From NCBI GenBank assembly GCA_026874595.1, contig CM049319.1:67855917-67919916 (forward strand): a stretch of 64,000 bases of DNA, written 5' to 3'. The position numbers and the translations under genes were made by a program. This DNA is from Sipunculus nudus (lineage: Eukaryota > Annelida > Sipuncula > Golfingiida > Sipunculidae). Every line of letters starts with the position of its first letter. Position 1 is the stretch's first letter. The notes below the pieces were generated by a model that saw nothing but the letters and a program-made list of their open reading frames with translations, was not told where the DNA came from and did no database searches. This document shows positions 42,665 to 58,007 of the stretch, piece after piece.

Positions 42665-45600
42665 TATGACCGACCCTGTAAGACGGACCCTGTATGACAG
42701 ACCCTGTATGACAGACCCTGTTAGACAGACCCTGTATTACGGACCCTGTGTGACAGACACTGTATGACCGACCCTGTATGACAGACCCTGTTAGACAGAC
42801 CCTGTAAGACGGACCCTGTGTGACAGACCCTGTGTGACCGACCCTGTATGACAGACCCTGCAAGACAGACCCTGTATGACTGACCCCGTATGACGGACCC
42901 TGTATGACATATCCTGTTTGACGGACCCTGTATTACGGACCCTGTATGACACACCCTGTTTGACAGACCCTGTATTACGGACCCTGTAAGACATATCCTG
43001 TTAAACAGACCCTGTATGACAGACCCTGTATGACAGACCCTGTATGACAGACCCTGTATTACGGACCCTGTATGACATACCCTGTATGACCGACCCTGTA
43101 TGACAGACCCTGTATGACAGAACCTGTATGACAGACCCTGTATGACATACCCTGTATGACAGACCCTGTATGACAGACCCTGTGTGACCGACTCTGTATG
43201 ACAGACCCTGTATGAGAGACCCTGTTTGACAGACCCTGTATAACACACCCTGTAAGACATATCCTGTTAAACTGATCCTGTATGCCAGACCCTGTATTAC
43301 GGACCCTGTAAGACATATCCTGTTTGACAGACCCTATATGACAGACCCTGTATTACGGACCTTGTATGACGTATCCTGTATGACCGACACTGTTTGACAG
43401 ACCCTGTATTACGGATCCTGTTTGACATATCCTGTTTGAGAGACCCTGTATGACAGACCCTTTATGACAGACCCTGTATTACGGACCTTGTATGACGTAT
43501 CCTGTATGACGGACACTGTATGACATACCCTGTAAGACATACCCTGTAAGACATACCCTGTATGACAGACCCTGTAAGACATACCCTGTAAGACAAACCC
43601 TGTATGACCGACACTGTATGACATACCCTGTAAGACATACCCTGTAAGACATACCCTGTAAGACATATCCTGTATGACCGACACTGTATGACATACCCTG
43701 TAAGACATACCCTGTAAGACATACCCTGTAAGACTTCCCTGTAAGACATACCCTGAATGACAGACCCTGTAAGACATAGCCTGTAAGACATACCCTGTAA
43801 CACATTACCATGTATGACCGACCCTGTATGACCGACCCTGTATGATGTACCTTGCATGACAGACCCTGTATCACAGACCCTGTAAGACATACCCTGTAAG
43901 ACATACCCTGTATGACAGACCCTGTAAGACATACCCTGTATGACAGACACTGTAAGACATACCATGTATGACCGACCCTGTATGACCGACCCTGTATGAC
44001 CGACCCTGTATGACAGACCCTGTAAGACATATCCTGTTAAACATACCCTGTATGACCGACCCTTCATGACCGACCCTGTATGACCGACCCTGTATGACAG
44101 ACCCTGTAAGACATATCCTGTTAAACAGACCCCGTATGACAGACCCTGTATTACGGAACTTGTATGACAGACCCTGTATGACGGACCCTGTATGACATAC
44201 CCAGTATGACATACCCTATATGACAGACCCTGTATTACGGACCCTGTATGACGTACATTGCATGACCGACCCTGTATGACAAACCTTGTAAAACATATCC
44301 TGTTAAACAGACCCTGTATGACAGACCCTGTATTACGGACCCTGTATGACCGACCCTGTATGACAGACCCTGTATGACGTACCTTGCATGACCGACCCTG
44401 TATAGCAGACCCTGTAAGACATATCCTGTTAAACAGACCCTGTATGACGGACCCTGTATGACCGACCCTGTATGACATATCCTGTTTGACAGACCCTATG
44501 TAACAGACCCTGTATTACGGACCTTGTATGACGTATCCTGTATGACCGACACTGTTTGACAGACCCTGTATTACCGATCCTGTTTGACATATCCTGTTTG
44601 AGAGACCCTGTATGACAGACCCTGTTTGACAGACCCTGTATTACGGACCCTGTAAGACATATCCTGTTTGACAGACCCTTTATGACAGACCCTGTATTAC
44701 GGACCTTGTATGACGTATCCTGTATGACGGACACTGTATGACATACCCTGTAAGACATACCCTGTAAGACATACCCTGTATGACAGACCCTGTAAGACAT
44801 ACCCTGTAAGACAAACCCTGTATGACCGACACTGTATGACATACCCTGTAAGACATACCCTGTAAGACATACCCTGTAAGACATATCCTGTATGACCGAC
44901 ACTGTATGACATACCCTGTAAGACATACCCTGTAAGACATACCCTGTAAGACTTCCCTGTAAGACATACCCTGAATGACAGACCCTGTAAGACATAGCCT
45001 GTAAGACATACCCTGTAAGACATTACCATGTATGACCGACCCTGTATGACCGACCCTGTATGATGTACCTTGCATGACCGACCCTGTATCACAGACCCTG
45101 TAAGACATACCCTGTAAGACATACCCTGTATGACAGACCCTGTAAGACATACCCTGTATGACAGACCCCGTATGACGGACCCTGTATGACATATCCTGTT
45201 TGACGGACCCTGTATTACGGACCTTGTATGACACACCCTGTTTGACAGACCCTGTATCACGGACCCTGTAAGACATATCCTGTTAAACAGACCCTGTATG
45301 ACAGACCCTGTATGACAGACCCTGTATGACAGACCCTGTATTACGGACCTTGTATGACGTATCCTGTATGACCGACACTGTTTGACAGAAACTGTATTAC
45401 CGATCCTGTTTGACATATCCTGTTTGAGAGACCCTGTATGACAGACCCTGTTTGACAGACCCTGTATTACGGACCCTGTAAGACATATCCTGTTTGACAG
45501 ACCCTTTATGACAGACCCTGTATTACGGACCTTGTATGACGTATCCTGTATGACGGAGTTGTAAAACATACCCTGTAAGACATACCCTGTAAGACATACC

Positions 45601-46205
45601 CTGTATGACAGACCCTGTAAGACATACCCTGTAAGACAAACCCTGTATGACCGACACTGTATGACATACCCTGTAAGACATATCCTGTATGACCGACACT
45701 GTATGACATACCCTGTAAGACATACCCTGTAAGACATACCCTGTAAGACTTCCCTGTAAGACATACCCTGAATGACAGACCCTGTAAGACATAGCCTGTA
45801 AGACATACCCTGTAAGACATTACCATGTATGACCGACCCTGTATAACCGACCCTGTATGATGTACCTTGCATGACCGACCCTGTATCACAGACCCTGTAA
45901 GACATACCCTGTAAGACATACCCTGTATGACAGACGCTGTAAGACATACCCTGTATGACAGACCCTGTAAGACATATCATGTATGACCGACCCTGTATGA
46001 CCGACCCTGTATGACCGACCCTGTATGACAGACCCTGTAAGACATATCCTGTTAAACATACCCTGTATGACCGACCCTTCATGACCGACCCTGTATGACC
46101 GACCCTGTATGACTGACCCTGTAAGACATATCCTGTTAAACAGACCCCGTATGACAGACCCTGTATTACGGACCTTGTATGACAGACCCTGTATGACGGA
46201 CCCTG
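42665..46205. repeat. Mixed satellite domain 13
   Basis: Three marker modules (13-mers at 43729, 44947 and 45744, cctg). A private irregular joint at about 45551-45580 reads tatgacggagttgtaaaacatacc, with a 13-bp unit, where homologues have tatgacggacactgtatgacatacc. Confidence 0.85.
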
Positions 46206-47548
46206 TATGACATACCCAGTATGACATACCCTGTATGACATACCCTGTATGACATACCCCGTATGACATACCCTGTATGACATACCCTGTAAGACGAACC
46301 CTGTATGACATACCCTGTATGACATACCCTGTATGATAGATCCTGTAAGACGAACCCTGTATGACATACCCTGTATGACATACCCTGTATGACAGATCCT
46401 GTAAGACGAACCCTGTATGACATAACCCGTATGACATACCCTGTATGACAGATCCTGTAAGACGAACCCTATATGACATACCCTGTAAGACGAACCCTGT
46501 ATGACATACCCCGTATGACATACCCTGTATGACAGATCCTGTAAGACGAACCCTGTATGACATACCCTGTAAGACGAACCCTGTATGATATACCCTGTAT
46601 GACATACCCTGTATGACAGATCCTGTAAGACGAAACCTGTATGACATACCCTGTAAGACGAACCCTGTATAATATACCCTGTATGACATACCCTGTATGA
46701 CAGATCCTGTAAGATGAACCCTGTATGACATACCCTGTATGACATACCCTGTATGACAGATCCTGTAAGACGAACCCTGTATGACATACCCTGTAAGACG
46801 AACCCTGTATGACATACCCTGTATGACATACCCTGTATGACAGATCCTGTATGACATACCCTGTATGACATACCCTGTATGACAGATCCTGTAAGACGAA
46901 CCCTGTATGACATACCCTGTAAGACGAACCCTGTATGACATACCCTGTATGACAGATCCTGTAAGACGAACCCTGTATGACATACCCTGTATGACAGATC
47001 TTGTAAGACGAACCCTGTATGACATACCCTGTATGACATACCCTGTATGACAGATCCTGTAAGACGAACCCTGTATGACATACCCTGTATGACATACCCT
47101 GTATGACAGATCCTGTAAGACGAACCCTGTATGACATACCCTGTAAGACGAACCCTGTATGACATACCCTGTATGACATACCCTGTATGACAGATCCTGT
47201 AAGACGAACCCTGTATGACATACCCTGTATGACAAACCCTGTATGACAGATCCTGTAAGACGAACCCTGTATGACATACCCTGTATGACATACCCTGTAT
47301 GACAGAACCTGTAAGACGAACCCTGTATGACATACCCTGTATGACATACCCTGTATGACAGATCCTGTAAGACGAAACCTGTATGACATACCCTGTATGA
47401 CAAATCCTGTAAGACGAACCCTGTATGACATACCCTGTATGACAGATCCTGTAAGACGAACCCTGTATGACATACCCTGTATGACATACCCTGTATGACA
47501 GATCCTGTAAGACGAACCCTGTATGACATACCCTGTATAACATACCCT
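46206..47548. repeat. Uniform satellite domain 13
   Basis: Opens with tatgacatacccag and exits through tataacataccctg-P-tttgacag as at 39444. A private U-T-T order without E near 46844-46860 and tatgatagatcctg near 46333 (shared with 57380 and 59802) relate it to domains 16 and 17. Confidence 0.85.
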
Positions 47549-48585
47549 GTATGACAGACCCTGTTTGACAGACCCTGTAATACGGACCCTGTAAGACATA
47601 TCATGTTAAACAGACCCTGTATGACAGACCCTGTATTACTGACCCTGTAAGACATATCCTGTTTGACAGACCCTATATGACAGACCCTGTATTACGGACC
47701 TTGTATGACGTATCCTGTATGACCGACACTGTTTGACAGACCCTGTATTACCGATCCTGTTTGACATATCCTGTTTGAGAGACCCTGTATGACAGACCCT
47801 GTTTGACAGACCCTGTATTACGGACCCTGTAAGACATATCCTGTTTGACAGACCCTTTATGACAGACCCTGTATTACGGACCTTGTATGACGTATCCTGT
47901 ATGACGGACACTGTATGACATACCCTGTAAGACATACCCTGTAAGACATACCCTGTATGACAGACCCTGTAAGACATACCCTGTAAGACAAACCCTGTAT
48001 GACCGACACTGTATGACATACCCTGTAAGACATACCCTGTAAGACATACCCTGTAAGACATATCCTGTATGACCGACACTGTATGACATACCCTGTAAGA
48101 CATACCCTGTAAGACATACCCTGTAAGACTTCCCCGTAAGACATACCCTGAATGACAGACCCTGTAAGACATAGCCTGTAAGACATACCCTGTAAGACAT
48201 TACCATGTATGACCGACCCTGTATAACCGACCCTGTATGATGTACCTTGCATGACCGACCCTGTATCACAGACCCTGTAAGACATACCCTGTAAGACATA
48301 CCCTGTATGACAGACGCTGTAAGACATACCCTGTATGACAGACCCTGTAAGACATATCATGTATGACCGACCCTGTATGACCGACCCTGTATGACCGACC
48401 CTGTATGACAGACCCTGTAAGACATATCCTGTTAAACATACCCTGTATGACCGACCCTTCATGACCGACCCTGTATGACCGACCCTGTATGACAGACCCT
48501 GTAAGACATATCCTGTTAAACAGACCTCGTATGACAGACCCTGTATTACGGACCTTGTATGACAGACCCTGTATGACGGACCCTG
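47549..48585. repeat. Mixed satellite domain 14
   Basis: One marker module (13-mer at 48124, cccg). Counterpart of 39445-40479, with the shared ctcg unit near 48518. Confidence 0.85.
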
Positions 48586-50756
48586 TATGACATACCCAGT
48601 ATGACATACCCTGTATGACATACCCTGTATGACATACCCCGTATGACATACCCTGTATGACATACCCTGTAAGACGAACCCTGTATGACATACCCTGTAT
48701 GACATACCCTGTATGACAGATCCTGTAAGACGAACCCTGTATGACAGATCCTGTAAGACGAACCCTGTATGACATACCCTGTATGACATACCCTGTATGA
48801 CAGATCCTGTAAGACGAACCCTGTATGACATAACCCGTATGACATACCCTGTATGACAGATCCTGTAAGACGAACCCTATATGACATACCCTGTAAGACG
48901 AACCCTGTATGACATACCCCGTATGACATACCCTGTATGACAGATCCTGTAAGACGAACCCTGTATATGACATACCCTGTAAGACGAACCCTGTATGATA
49001 TACCCTGTATGACATACCCTGTATGACAGATCCTGTAAGACGAAACCTGTATGACATACCCTGTAAGACGAACCCTGTATGATATACCCTGTATGACATA
49101 CCCTGTATGACAGATCCTGTAAGATGAACCCTGTATGACATACCCTGTATGACATACCCTGTATGACAGATCCTGTAAGACGAACCCTGTATGACATACC
49201 CTGTAAGACGAACCCTGTATGACATACCCTGTATGACATACCCTGTATGACAGATCCTGTAAGACGAACCCTGTATGACATACCCTGTAAGACGAACCCT
49301 GTATGACAAACCCCGTATGACATACCCTGTATGACAGATCCTGTAAGACGAACCCTGTATGACATATCCTGTATGACATACCCTGTATGACAGATCCTGT
49401 AAGACGAACCCTGTATGACATACCCTGTAAGACGAACCCTGTATGACATACCCTGGATGACATACCCTGTATGACAGATCCTGTAAGACGAACCCTGTAT
49501 GACATACCCTGTATGACATACCCTGTATGACATACCCTGTATGACAGATCCTGTAAGACGAACCCTGTATGACATACCCTGTAAGACGAACCCTGTATGA
49601 CATACCCTGTATGACATACCCTGTATGACAGATCCTGTAAGAAGAACCCTGTATGACATACCCTGTATGACAGATCTTGTAAGACGAACCCTGTATGACA
49701 TACCCTGTATGACATACCCTGTATGACAGATCCTGTAAGACGAACCCTGTATGACATACCCTGTATGACATACCCTGTATGACAGATCCTGTAAGACGAA
49801 CCCTGTATGACATACCCTGTAAGACGAACCCTGTATGACATACCCTGTATGACATACCCTGTATGACAGATCCTGTAAGACGAACCCTGTATGACATACC
49901 CTGTATGACAAACCCTGTATGACAGATCCTGTAAGACGAACCCTGTATGACATACCCTGTATGACATACCCTGTATGACAGAACCTGTAAGACGAACCCT
50001 GTATGACATACCCTGTATGACATACCCTGTATGACAGATCCTGTAAGACGAAACCTGTATGACATACCCTGTATGACAAATCCTGTAAGACGAACCCTGT
50101 ATGACATACCCTGTATGACAGATCCTGTAAGACGAACCCTGTATGACATACCCTGTATGACATACCCTGTATGACAGATCCTGTAAGACGAACCCTGTAT
50201 GACATACCCTGTATAACATACCCTGTATGACAGATCCTGTAAGACGAACCCTGTATGACATACCCTGTATGACATACCCTGTATGACAGATCCTGTAAGA
50301 CGAACCCTGTATGACAAACCCTGTATGACATACCCTGTATGACAGATCCTGTAAGACGAACCCTGTATGACATACCCTGTATGACAGATCCTCTAAGACG
50401 AACCCTGTATGACATACCCTGTATGACATACCCTGTATGACAGATCCTGTAAGACGAACCCTGTATGACATACCCTGTATGACAGATCCTGTAAGACGAA
50501 CCCTGTAGGACATACCCTGTATGACATACCCTGTATGACAGATCCTGTAAGACGAACCCTGTATGACAGACCCTGTATGACAGACCCTGTAAGACGAACC
50601 CTGTATGACAGACCCTGTATGACAGACCCTGTAAGACGAACCCTGTATGACAGACCCTGTATGACAGACCCTGTAAGACGAACCCTGTATGACATACCCT
50701 GTATGACAGACCGTGTATGACATACCCTGTAAGACGAACCCTGTATGACAGCCCTG
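48586..50756. repeat. Uniform satellite domain 14
   Basis: Counterpart of 40480-42664 but one T monomer shorter just before the cagatcctctaagac unit near 50385. Its part from 49316 onward is the left copy of the 2.9-kb tandem duplication. Carries taagaagaaccctg near 49638, shared only with 52577. Confidence 0.9.
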
Positions 50757-52254
50757 TATGACCGACCCTGTAAGACGGACCCTGTATGACAGACCCTGTA
50801 TGACAGACCCTGTTAGACAGACCCTGTATTACGGACCCTGTGTGACAGACACTGTATGACCGACCCTGTATGACAGACCCTGTTAGACAGACCCTGTGAG
50901 ACGGACCCTGTGTGACAGACCCTGTGTGACCGACCCTGTATGACAGACCCTGCAAGACAGACCCTGTATGACTGACCCCGTATGACGGACCCTGTATGAC
51001 ATATCCTGTTTGACGGACCCTGTATTACGGACCCTGTATGACACACCCTGTTTGACAGACCCTGTATTACGGACCCTGTAAGACATATCCTGTTAAACAG
51101 ACCCTGTATGACAGACCCTGTATGACAGACCCTGTATGACAGACCCTGTATTACGGACCCTGTATGACATACCCTGTATGACCGACCCTGTATGACAGAC
51201 CCTGTATGACAGAACCTGTATGACAGACCCTGTATGACATACCCTGTATGACAGACCCTGTATGACAGACCCTGTGTGACCGACTCTGTATGACAGACCC
51301 TGTATGAGAGACCCTGTTTGACAGACCCTGTATAACACACCCTGTAAGACATATCCTGTTAAACTGATCCTGTATGCCAGACCCTGTATTACGGACCCTG
51401 TAAGACATATCCTGTTTGACAGACCCTATATGACAGACCCTGTATTACGGACCTTGTATGACGTATCCTGTATGACCGACACTGTTTGACAGACCCTGGA
51501 TTACGGATCCTGTTTGACATATCCTGTTTGAGAGACCCTGTATGACAGACCCTTTATGACAGACCCTGTATTACGGACCTTGTATGACGTATCCTGTATG
51601 ACGGACACTGTATGACATACCCTGTAAGACATACCCTGTAAGACATACCCTGTATGACAGACCCTGTAAGACATACCCTGTAAGACAAACCCTGTATGAC
51701 CGACACTGTATGACATACCCTGTAAGACATACCCTGTAAGACATACCCTGTAAGACATATCCTGTATGACCGACACTGTATGACATACCCTGTAAGACAT
51801 ACCCTGTAAGACATACCCTGTAAGACTTCCCTGTAAGACATACCCTGAATGACAGACCCTGTAAGACATAGCCTGTAAGACATACCCTGTAACACATTAC
51901 CATGTATGACCGACCCTGTATGACCAACCCTGTATGATGTACCTTGCATGACCGACCCTGTATCACAGACCCTGTAAGACATACCCTGTAAGACATACCC
52001 TGTATGACAGACCCTGTAAGACATACCCTGTATGACAGACACTGTAAGACATACCATGTATGACCGACCCTGTATGACCGACCCTGTATGACCGACCCTG
52101 TATGACAGACCCTGTAAGACATATCCTGTTAAACATACCCTGTATGACCGACCCTTCATGACCGACCCTGTATGACCGACCCTGTATGACAGACCCTGTA
52201 AGACATATCCTGTTAAACAAACCCCGTATGACAGACCCTGTATTACGGAACTTG
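50757..52254. repeat. Mixed satellite domain 15
   Basis: One marker module (13-mer at 51821). Private changes tgagacggaccctg (near 50896) and tggattacgg (near 51498) are duplicated near 53849 and 54451. It stops at tattacggaacttg, where the duplication joint lies. Confidence 0.85.
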
Positions 52255-53709
52255 TATGACATACCCTGTATGACAGATCCTGTAAGACGAACCCTGTATG
52301 ACATATCCTGTATGACATACCCTGTATGACAGATCCTGTAAGACGAACCCTGTATGACATACCCTGTAAGACGAACCCTGTATGACATACCCTGGATGAC
52401 ATACCCTGTATGACAGATCCTGTAAGACGAACCCTGTATGACATACCCTGTATGACATACCCTGTATGACATACCCTGTATGACAGATCCTGTAAGACGA
52501 ACCCTGTATGACATACCCTGTAAGACGAACCCTGTATGACATACCCTGTATGACATACCCTGTATGACAGATCCTGTAAGAAGAACCCTGTATGACATAC
52601 CCTGTATGACAGATCTTGTAAGACGAACCCTGTATGACATACCCTGTATGACATACCCTGTATGACAGATCCTGTAAGACGAACCCTGTATGACATACCC
52701 TGTATGACATACCCTGTATGACAGATCCTGTAAGACGAACCCTGTATGACATACCCTGTAAGACGAACCCTGTATGACATACCCTGTATGACATACCCTG
52801 TATGACAGATCCTGTAAGACGAACCCTGTATGACATACCCTGTATGACAAACCCTGTATGACAGATCCTGTAAGACGAACCCTGTATGACATACCCTGTA
52901 TGACATACCCTGTATGACAGAACCTGTAAGACGAACCCTGTATGACATACCCTGTATGACATACCCTGTATGACAGATCCTGTAAGACGAAACCTGTATG
53001 ACATACCCTGTATGACAAATCCTGTAAGACGAACCCTGTATGACATACCCTGTATGACAGATCCTGTAAGACGAACCCTGTATGACATACCCTGTATGAC
53101 ATACCCTGTATGACAGATCCTGTAAGACGAACCCTGTATGACATACCCTGTATAACATACCCTGTATGACAGATCCTGTAAGACGAACCCTGTATGACAT
53201 ACCCTGTATGACATACCCTGTATGACAGATCCTGTAAGACGAACCCTGTATGACAAACCCTGTATGACATACCCTGTATGACAGATCCTGTAAGACGAAC
53301 CCTGTATGACATACCCTGTATGACATACCCTGTATGACAGATCCTCTAAGACGAACCCTGTATGACATACCCTGTATGACATACCCTGTATGACAGATCC
53401 TGTAAGACGAACCCTGTATGACATACCCTGTATGACAGATCCTGTAAGACGAACCCTGTAGGACATACCCTGTATGACATACCCTGTATGACAGATCCTG
53501 TAAGACGAACCCTGTATGACAGACCCTGTATGACAGACCCTGTAAGACGAACCCTGTATGACAGACCCTGTATGACAGACCCTGTAAGACGAACCCTGTA
53601 TGACAGACCCTGTATGACAGACCCTGTAAGACGAACCCTGTATGACATACCCTGTATGACAGACCGTGTATGACATACCCTGTAAGACGAACCCTGTATG
53701 ACAGCCCTG
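52255..53709. repeat. Uniform satellite domain 15 (right copy of tandem duplication)
   Basis: Starts without the usual tatgacatacccag opener, directly after a mixed-type tattacggaacttg unit. Repeats 49316-50756 at offset 2,939 bp, becoming 2,953 bp after the monomer lost by the left copy. Confidence 0.9.
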
Positions 53710-56700
53710 TATGACCGACCCTGTAAGACGGACCCTGTATGACAGACCCTGTATGACAGACCCTGTTAGACAGACCCTGTATTACGGACCCTGTGTGACA
53801 GACACTGTATGACCGACCCTGTATGACAGACCCTGTTAGACAGACCCTGTGAGACGGACCCTGTGTGACAGACCCTGTGTGACCGACCCTGTATGACAGA
53901 CCCTGCAAGACAGACCCTGTATGACTGACCCCGTATGACGGACCCTGTATGACATATCCTGTTTGACGGACCCTGTATTACGGACCCTGTATGACACACC
54001 CTGTTTGACAGACCCTGTATTACGGACCCTGTAAGACATATCCTGTTAAACAGACCCTGTATGACAGACCCTGTATGACAGACCCTGTATGACAGACCCT
54101 GTATTACGGACCCTGTATGACATACCCTGTATGACCGACCCTGTATGACAGACCCTGTATGACAGAACCTGTATGACAGACCCTGTATGACATACCCTGT
54201 ATGACAGACCCTGTATGACAGACCCTGTGTGACCGACTCTGTATGACAGACCCTGTATGAGAGACCCTGTTTGACAGACCCTGTATAACACACCCTGTAA
54301 GACATATCCTGTTAAACTGATCCTGTATGCCAGACCCTGTATTACGGACCCTGTAAGACATATCCTGTTTGACAGACCCTATATGACAGACCCTGTATTA
54401 CGGACCTTGTATGACGTATCCTGTATGACCGACACTGTTTGACAGACCCTGGATTACGGATCCTGTTTGACATATCCTGTTTGAGAGACCCTGTATGACA
54501 GACCCTTTATGACAGACCCTGTATTACGGACCTTGTATGACGTATCCTGTATGACGGACACTGTATGACATACCCTGTAAGACATACCCTGTAAGACATA
54601 CCCTGTATGACAGACCCTGTAAGACATACCCTGTAAGACAAACCCTGTATGACCGACACTGTATGACATACCCTGTAAGACATACCCTGTAAGACATACC
54701 CTGTAAGACATATCCTGTATGACCGACACTGTATGACATACCCTGTAAGACATACCCTGTAAGACATACCCTGTAAGACTTCCCTGTAAGACATACCCTG
54801 AATGACAGACCCTGTAAGACATAGCCTGTAAGACATACCCTGTAACACATTACCATGTATGACCGACCCTGTATGACCAACCCTGTATGATGTACCTTGC
54901 ATGACCGACCCTGTATCACAGACCCTGTAAGACATACCCTGTAAGACATACCCTGTATGACAGACCCTGTAAGACATACCCTGTATGACAGACACTGTAA
55001 GACATACCATGTATGACCGACCCTGTATGACCGACCCTGTATGACCGACCCTGTATGACAGACCCTGTAAGACATATCCTGTTAAACATACCCTCTATGA
55101 CCGACCCTTCATGACCGACCCTGTATGACCGACCCTGTATGACAGACCCTGTAAGACATATCCTGTTAAACAAACCCCGTATGACAGACCCTGTATTATG
55201 GAACTTGTATGACAGACCCTGTATGACGGACCCTGTATGACATACCCAGTATGACATACCCTATATGACAGACCCTGTATTACGGACCCTGTATGACGTA
55301 CATTGCATGACCGACCCTGTATGACAAACCTTGTAAAACATATCCTGTTAAACAGACCCTGTATGACAGACCCTGTATTACGGACCCTGTATGACCGACC
55401 CTGTATGACAGACCCTGTATGACGTACCTTGCATGACCGACCCTGTATAGCAGACCCTGTAAGACATATCCTGTTAAACAGACCCTGTATGACGGACCCT
55501 GTATGACCGACCCTGTATGACATATCCTGTTTGACAGACCCTATGTAACAGACCCTGTATTACGGACCTTGTATGACGTATCCTGTATGACCGACACTGT
55601 TTGACAGACCCTGTATTACCGATCCTGTTTGACATATCCTGTTTGAGAGACCCTGTATGACAGACCCTGTTTGACAGACCCTGTATTACGGACCCTGTAA
55701 GACATATCCTGTTTGACAGACCCTTTATGACAGACCCTGTATTACGGACCTTGTATGACGTATCCTGTATGACGGACACTGTATGACATACCCTGTAAGA
55801 CATACCCTGTAAGACATACCCTGTATGACAGACCCTGTAAGACATACCCTGTAAGACAAACCCTGTATGACCGACACTGTATGACATACCCTGTAAGACA
55901 TACCCTGTAAGACATACCCTGTAAGACATATCCTGTATGACCGACACTGTATGACATACCCTGTAAGACATACCCTGTAAGACATACCCTGTAAGACTTC
56001 CCTGTAAGACATACCCTGAATGACAGACCCTGTAAGACATAGCCTGTAAGACATACCCTGTAAGACATTACCATGTATGACCGACCCTGTATGACCGACC
56101 CTGTATGATGTACCTTGCATGACCGACCCTGTATCACAGACCCTGTAAGACATACCCTGTAAGACATACCCTGTAAGACAGACCCTGTAAGACATACCCT
56201 GTATGACAGACCCCGTATGACGGACCCTGTATGACATATCCTGTTTGACGGACCCTGTATTACGGACCTTGTATGACACACCCTGTTTGACAGACCCTGT
56301 ATTACGGACCCTGTAAGACATATCCTGTTAAACAGACCCTGTATGACAGACCCTGTATGACAGACCCTGTATGACAGACCCTGTATTACGGACCTTGTAT
56401 GACGTATCCTGTATGACCGACACTGTTTGACAGAAACTGTATTACCGATCCTGTTTGACATATCCTGTTTGAGAGACCCTGTATGACAGACCCTGTTTGA
56501 CAGACCCTGTATTACGGACCCTGTAAGACATATCCTGTTTGACAGACCCTTTATGACAGACCCTGTATTACGGACCTTGTATGACGTATCCTGTATGACG
56601 GACACTGTATGACATACCCTGTAAGACATACCCTGTAAGACATACCCTGTATGACAGACCCTGTAAGACATACCCTGTAAGACAAACCCTGTATGACCGA

Positions 56701-57251
56701 CACTGTATGACATACCCTGTAAGACATATCCTGTATGACCGACACTGTATGACATACCCTGTAAGACATACCCTGTAAGACATACCCTGTAAGACTTCCC
56801 TGTAAGACATACCCTGAATGACAGACCCTGTAAGACATAGCCTGTAAGACATACCCTGTAAGACATTACCATGTATGACCGACCCTGTATAACCGACCCT
56901 GTATGATGTACCTTGCATGACCGACCCTGTATCACAGACCCTGTAAGACATACCCTGTAAGACATACCCTGTATGACAGACGCTGTAAGACATACCCTGT
57001 ATGACAGACCCTGTAAGACATATCATGTATGACCGACCCTGTATGACCGACCCTGTATGACCGACCCTGTATGACAGACCCTGTAAGACATATCCTGTTA
57101 AACATACCCTGTATGACCGACCCTTCATGACCGACCCTGTATGACCGACCCTGTATGACTGACCCTGTAAGACATATCCTGTTAAACAGACCCCGTATGA
57201 CAGACCCTGTATTACGGACCTTGTATGACAGACCCTGTATGACGGACCCTG
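53710..57251. repeat. Mixed satellite domain 16
   Basis: Three marker modules (13-mers at 54774, 55992 and 56790, cctg). Its first 1.5 kb (to about 55207) is the right copy of 50757-52254. From 56272 on it belongs to the left copy of the 2,422-bp duplication. Confidence 0.85.
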
Positions 57252-58007
57252 TATGACATACCCAGTATGACATACCCTGTATGACATACCCTGTATGACA
57301 TACCCCGTATGACATACCCTGTATGACATACCCTGTAAGACGAACCCTGTATGACATACCCTGTATGACATACCCTGTATGATAGATCCTGTAAGACGAA
57401 CCCTGTATGACATACCCTGTATGACATACCCTGTATGACAGATCCTGTAAGACGAACCCTGTATGACATAACCCGTATGACATACCCTGTATGACAGATC
57501 CTGTAAGACGAACCCTATATGACATACCCTGTAAGACGAACCCTGTATGACATACCCCGTATGACATACCCTGTATGACAGATCCTGTAAGACGAACCCT
57601 GTATGACATACCCTGTAAGACGAACCCTGTATGATATACCCTGTATGACATACCCTGTATGACAGATCCTGTAAGACGAAACCTGTATGACATACCCTGT
57701 AAGACGAACCCTGTATAATATACCCTGTATGACATACCCTGTATGACAGATCCTGTAAGATGAACCCTGTATGACATACCCTGTATGACATACCCTGTAT
57801 GACAGATCCTGTAAGACGAACCCTGTATGACATACCCTGTAAGACGAACCCTGTATGACATACCCTGTATGACATACCCTGTATGACAGATCCTGTAAGA
57901 CGAACCCTGTATGACATACCCTGTAAGACGAACCCTGTATGACATACCCCGTATGACATACCCTGTATGACAGATCCTGTAAGACGAACACTGTATGACA
58001 TACCCTG
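57252..58007. repeat. Uniform satellite domain 16 (shortened)
   Basis: About 755 bp, with tatgatagatcctg near 57380 and taagacgaacactg near 57981, both repeated 2,422 bp downstream. Confidence 0.85.

Larger units (their letters stand above)
49316..55207. repeat. Tandem segmental duplication, 2,939 + 2,953 bp
   Basis: 49316-52254 and 52255-55207 share private mutations (gaagaaccc, ctctaagac, gtgagacgg, ggattacgg). The joint lies at about 52255. The 14-bp length difference is a T monomer missing from the left copy near 50385; the older homologue near 42290 has both monomers. Confidence 0.85.

Noticed and set aside
44697-47543. 948-codon minus-strand open frame and dozens of similar ones as genes
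   Set aside because: All are readings of the stop-free 14-bp monomer, overlap each other in other frames, start at any ATG within a repeat, and have no non-repeat domain or gene-like flanks.
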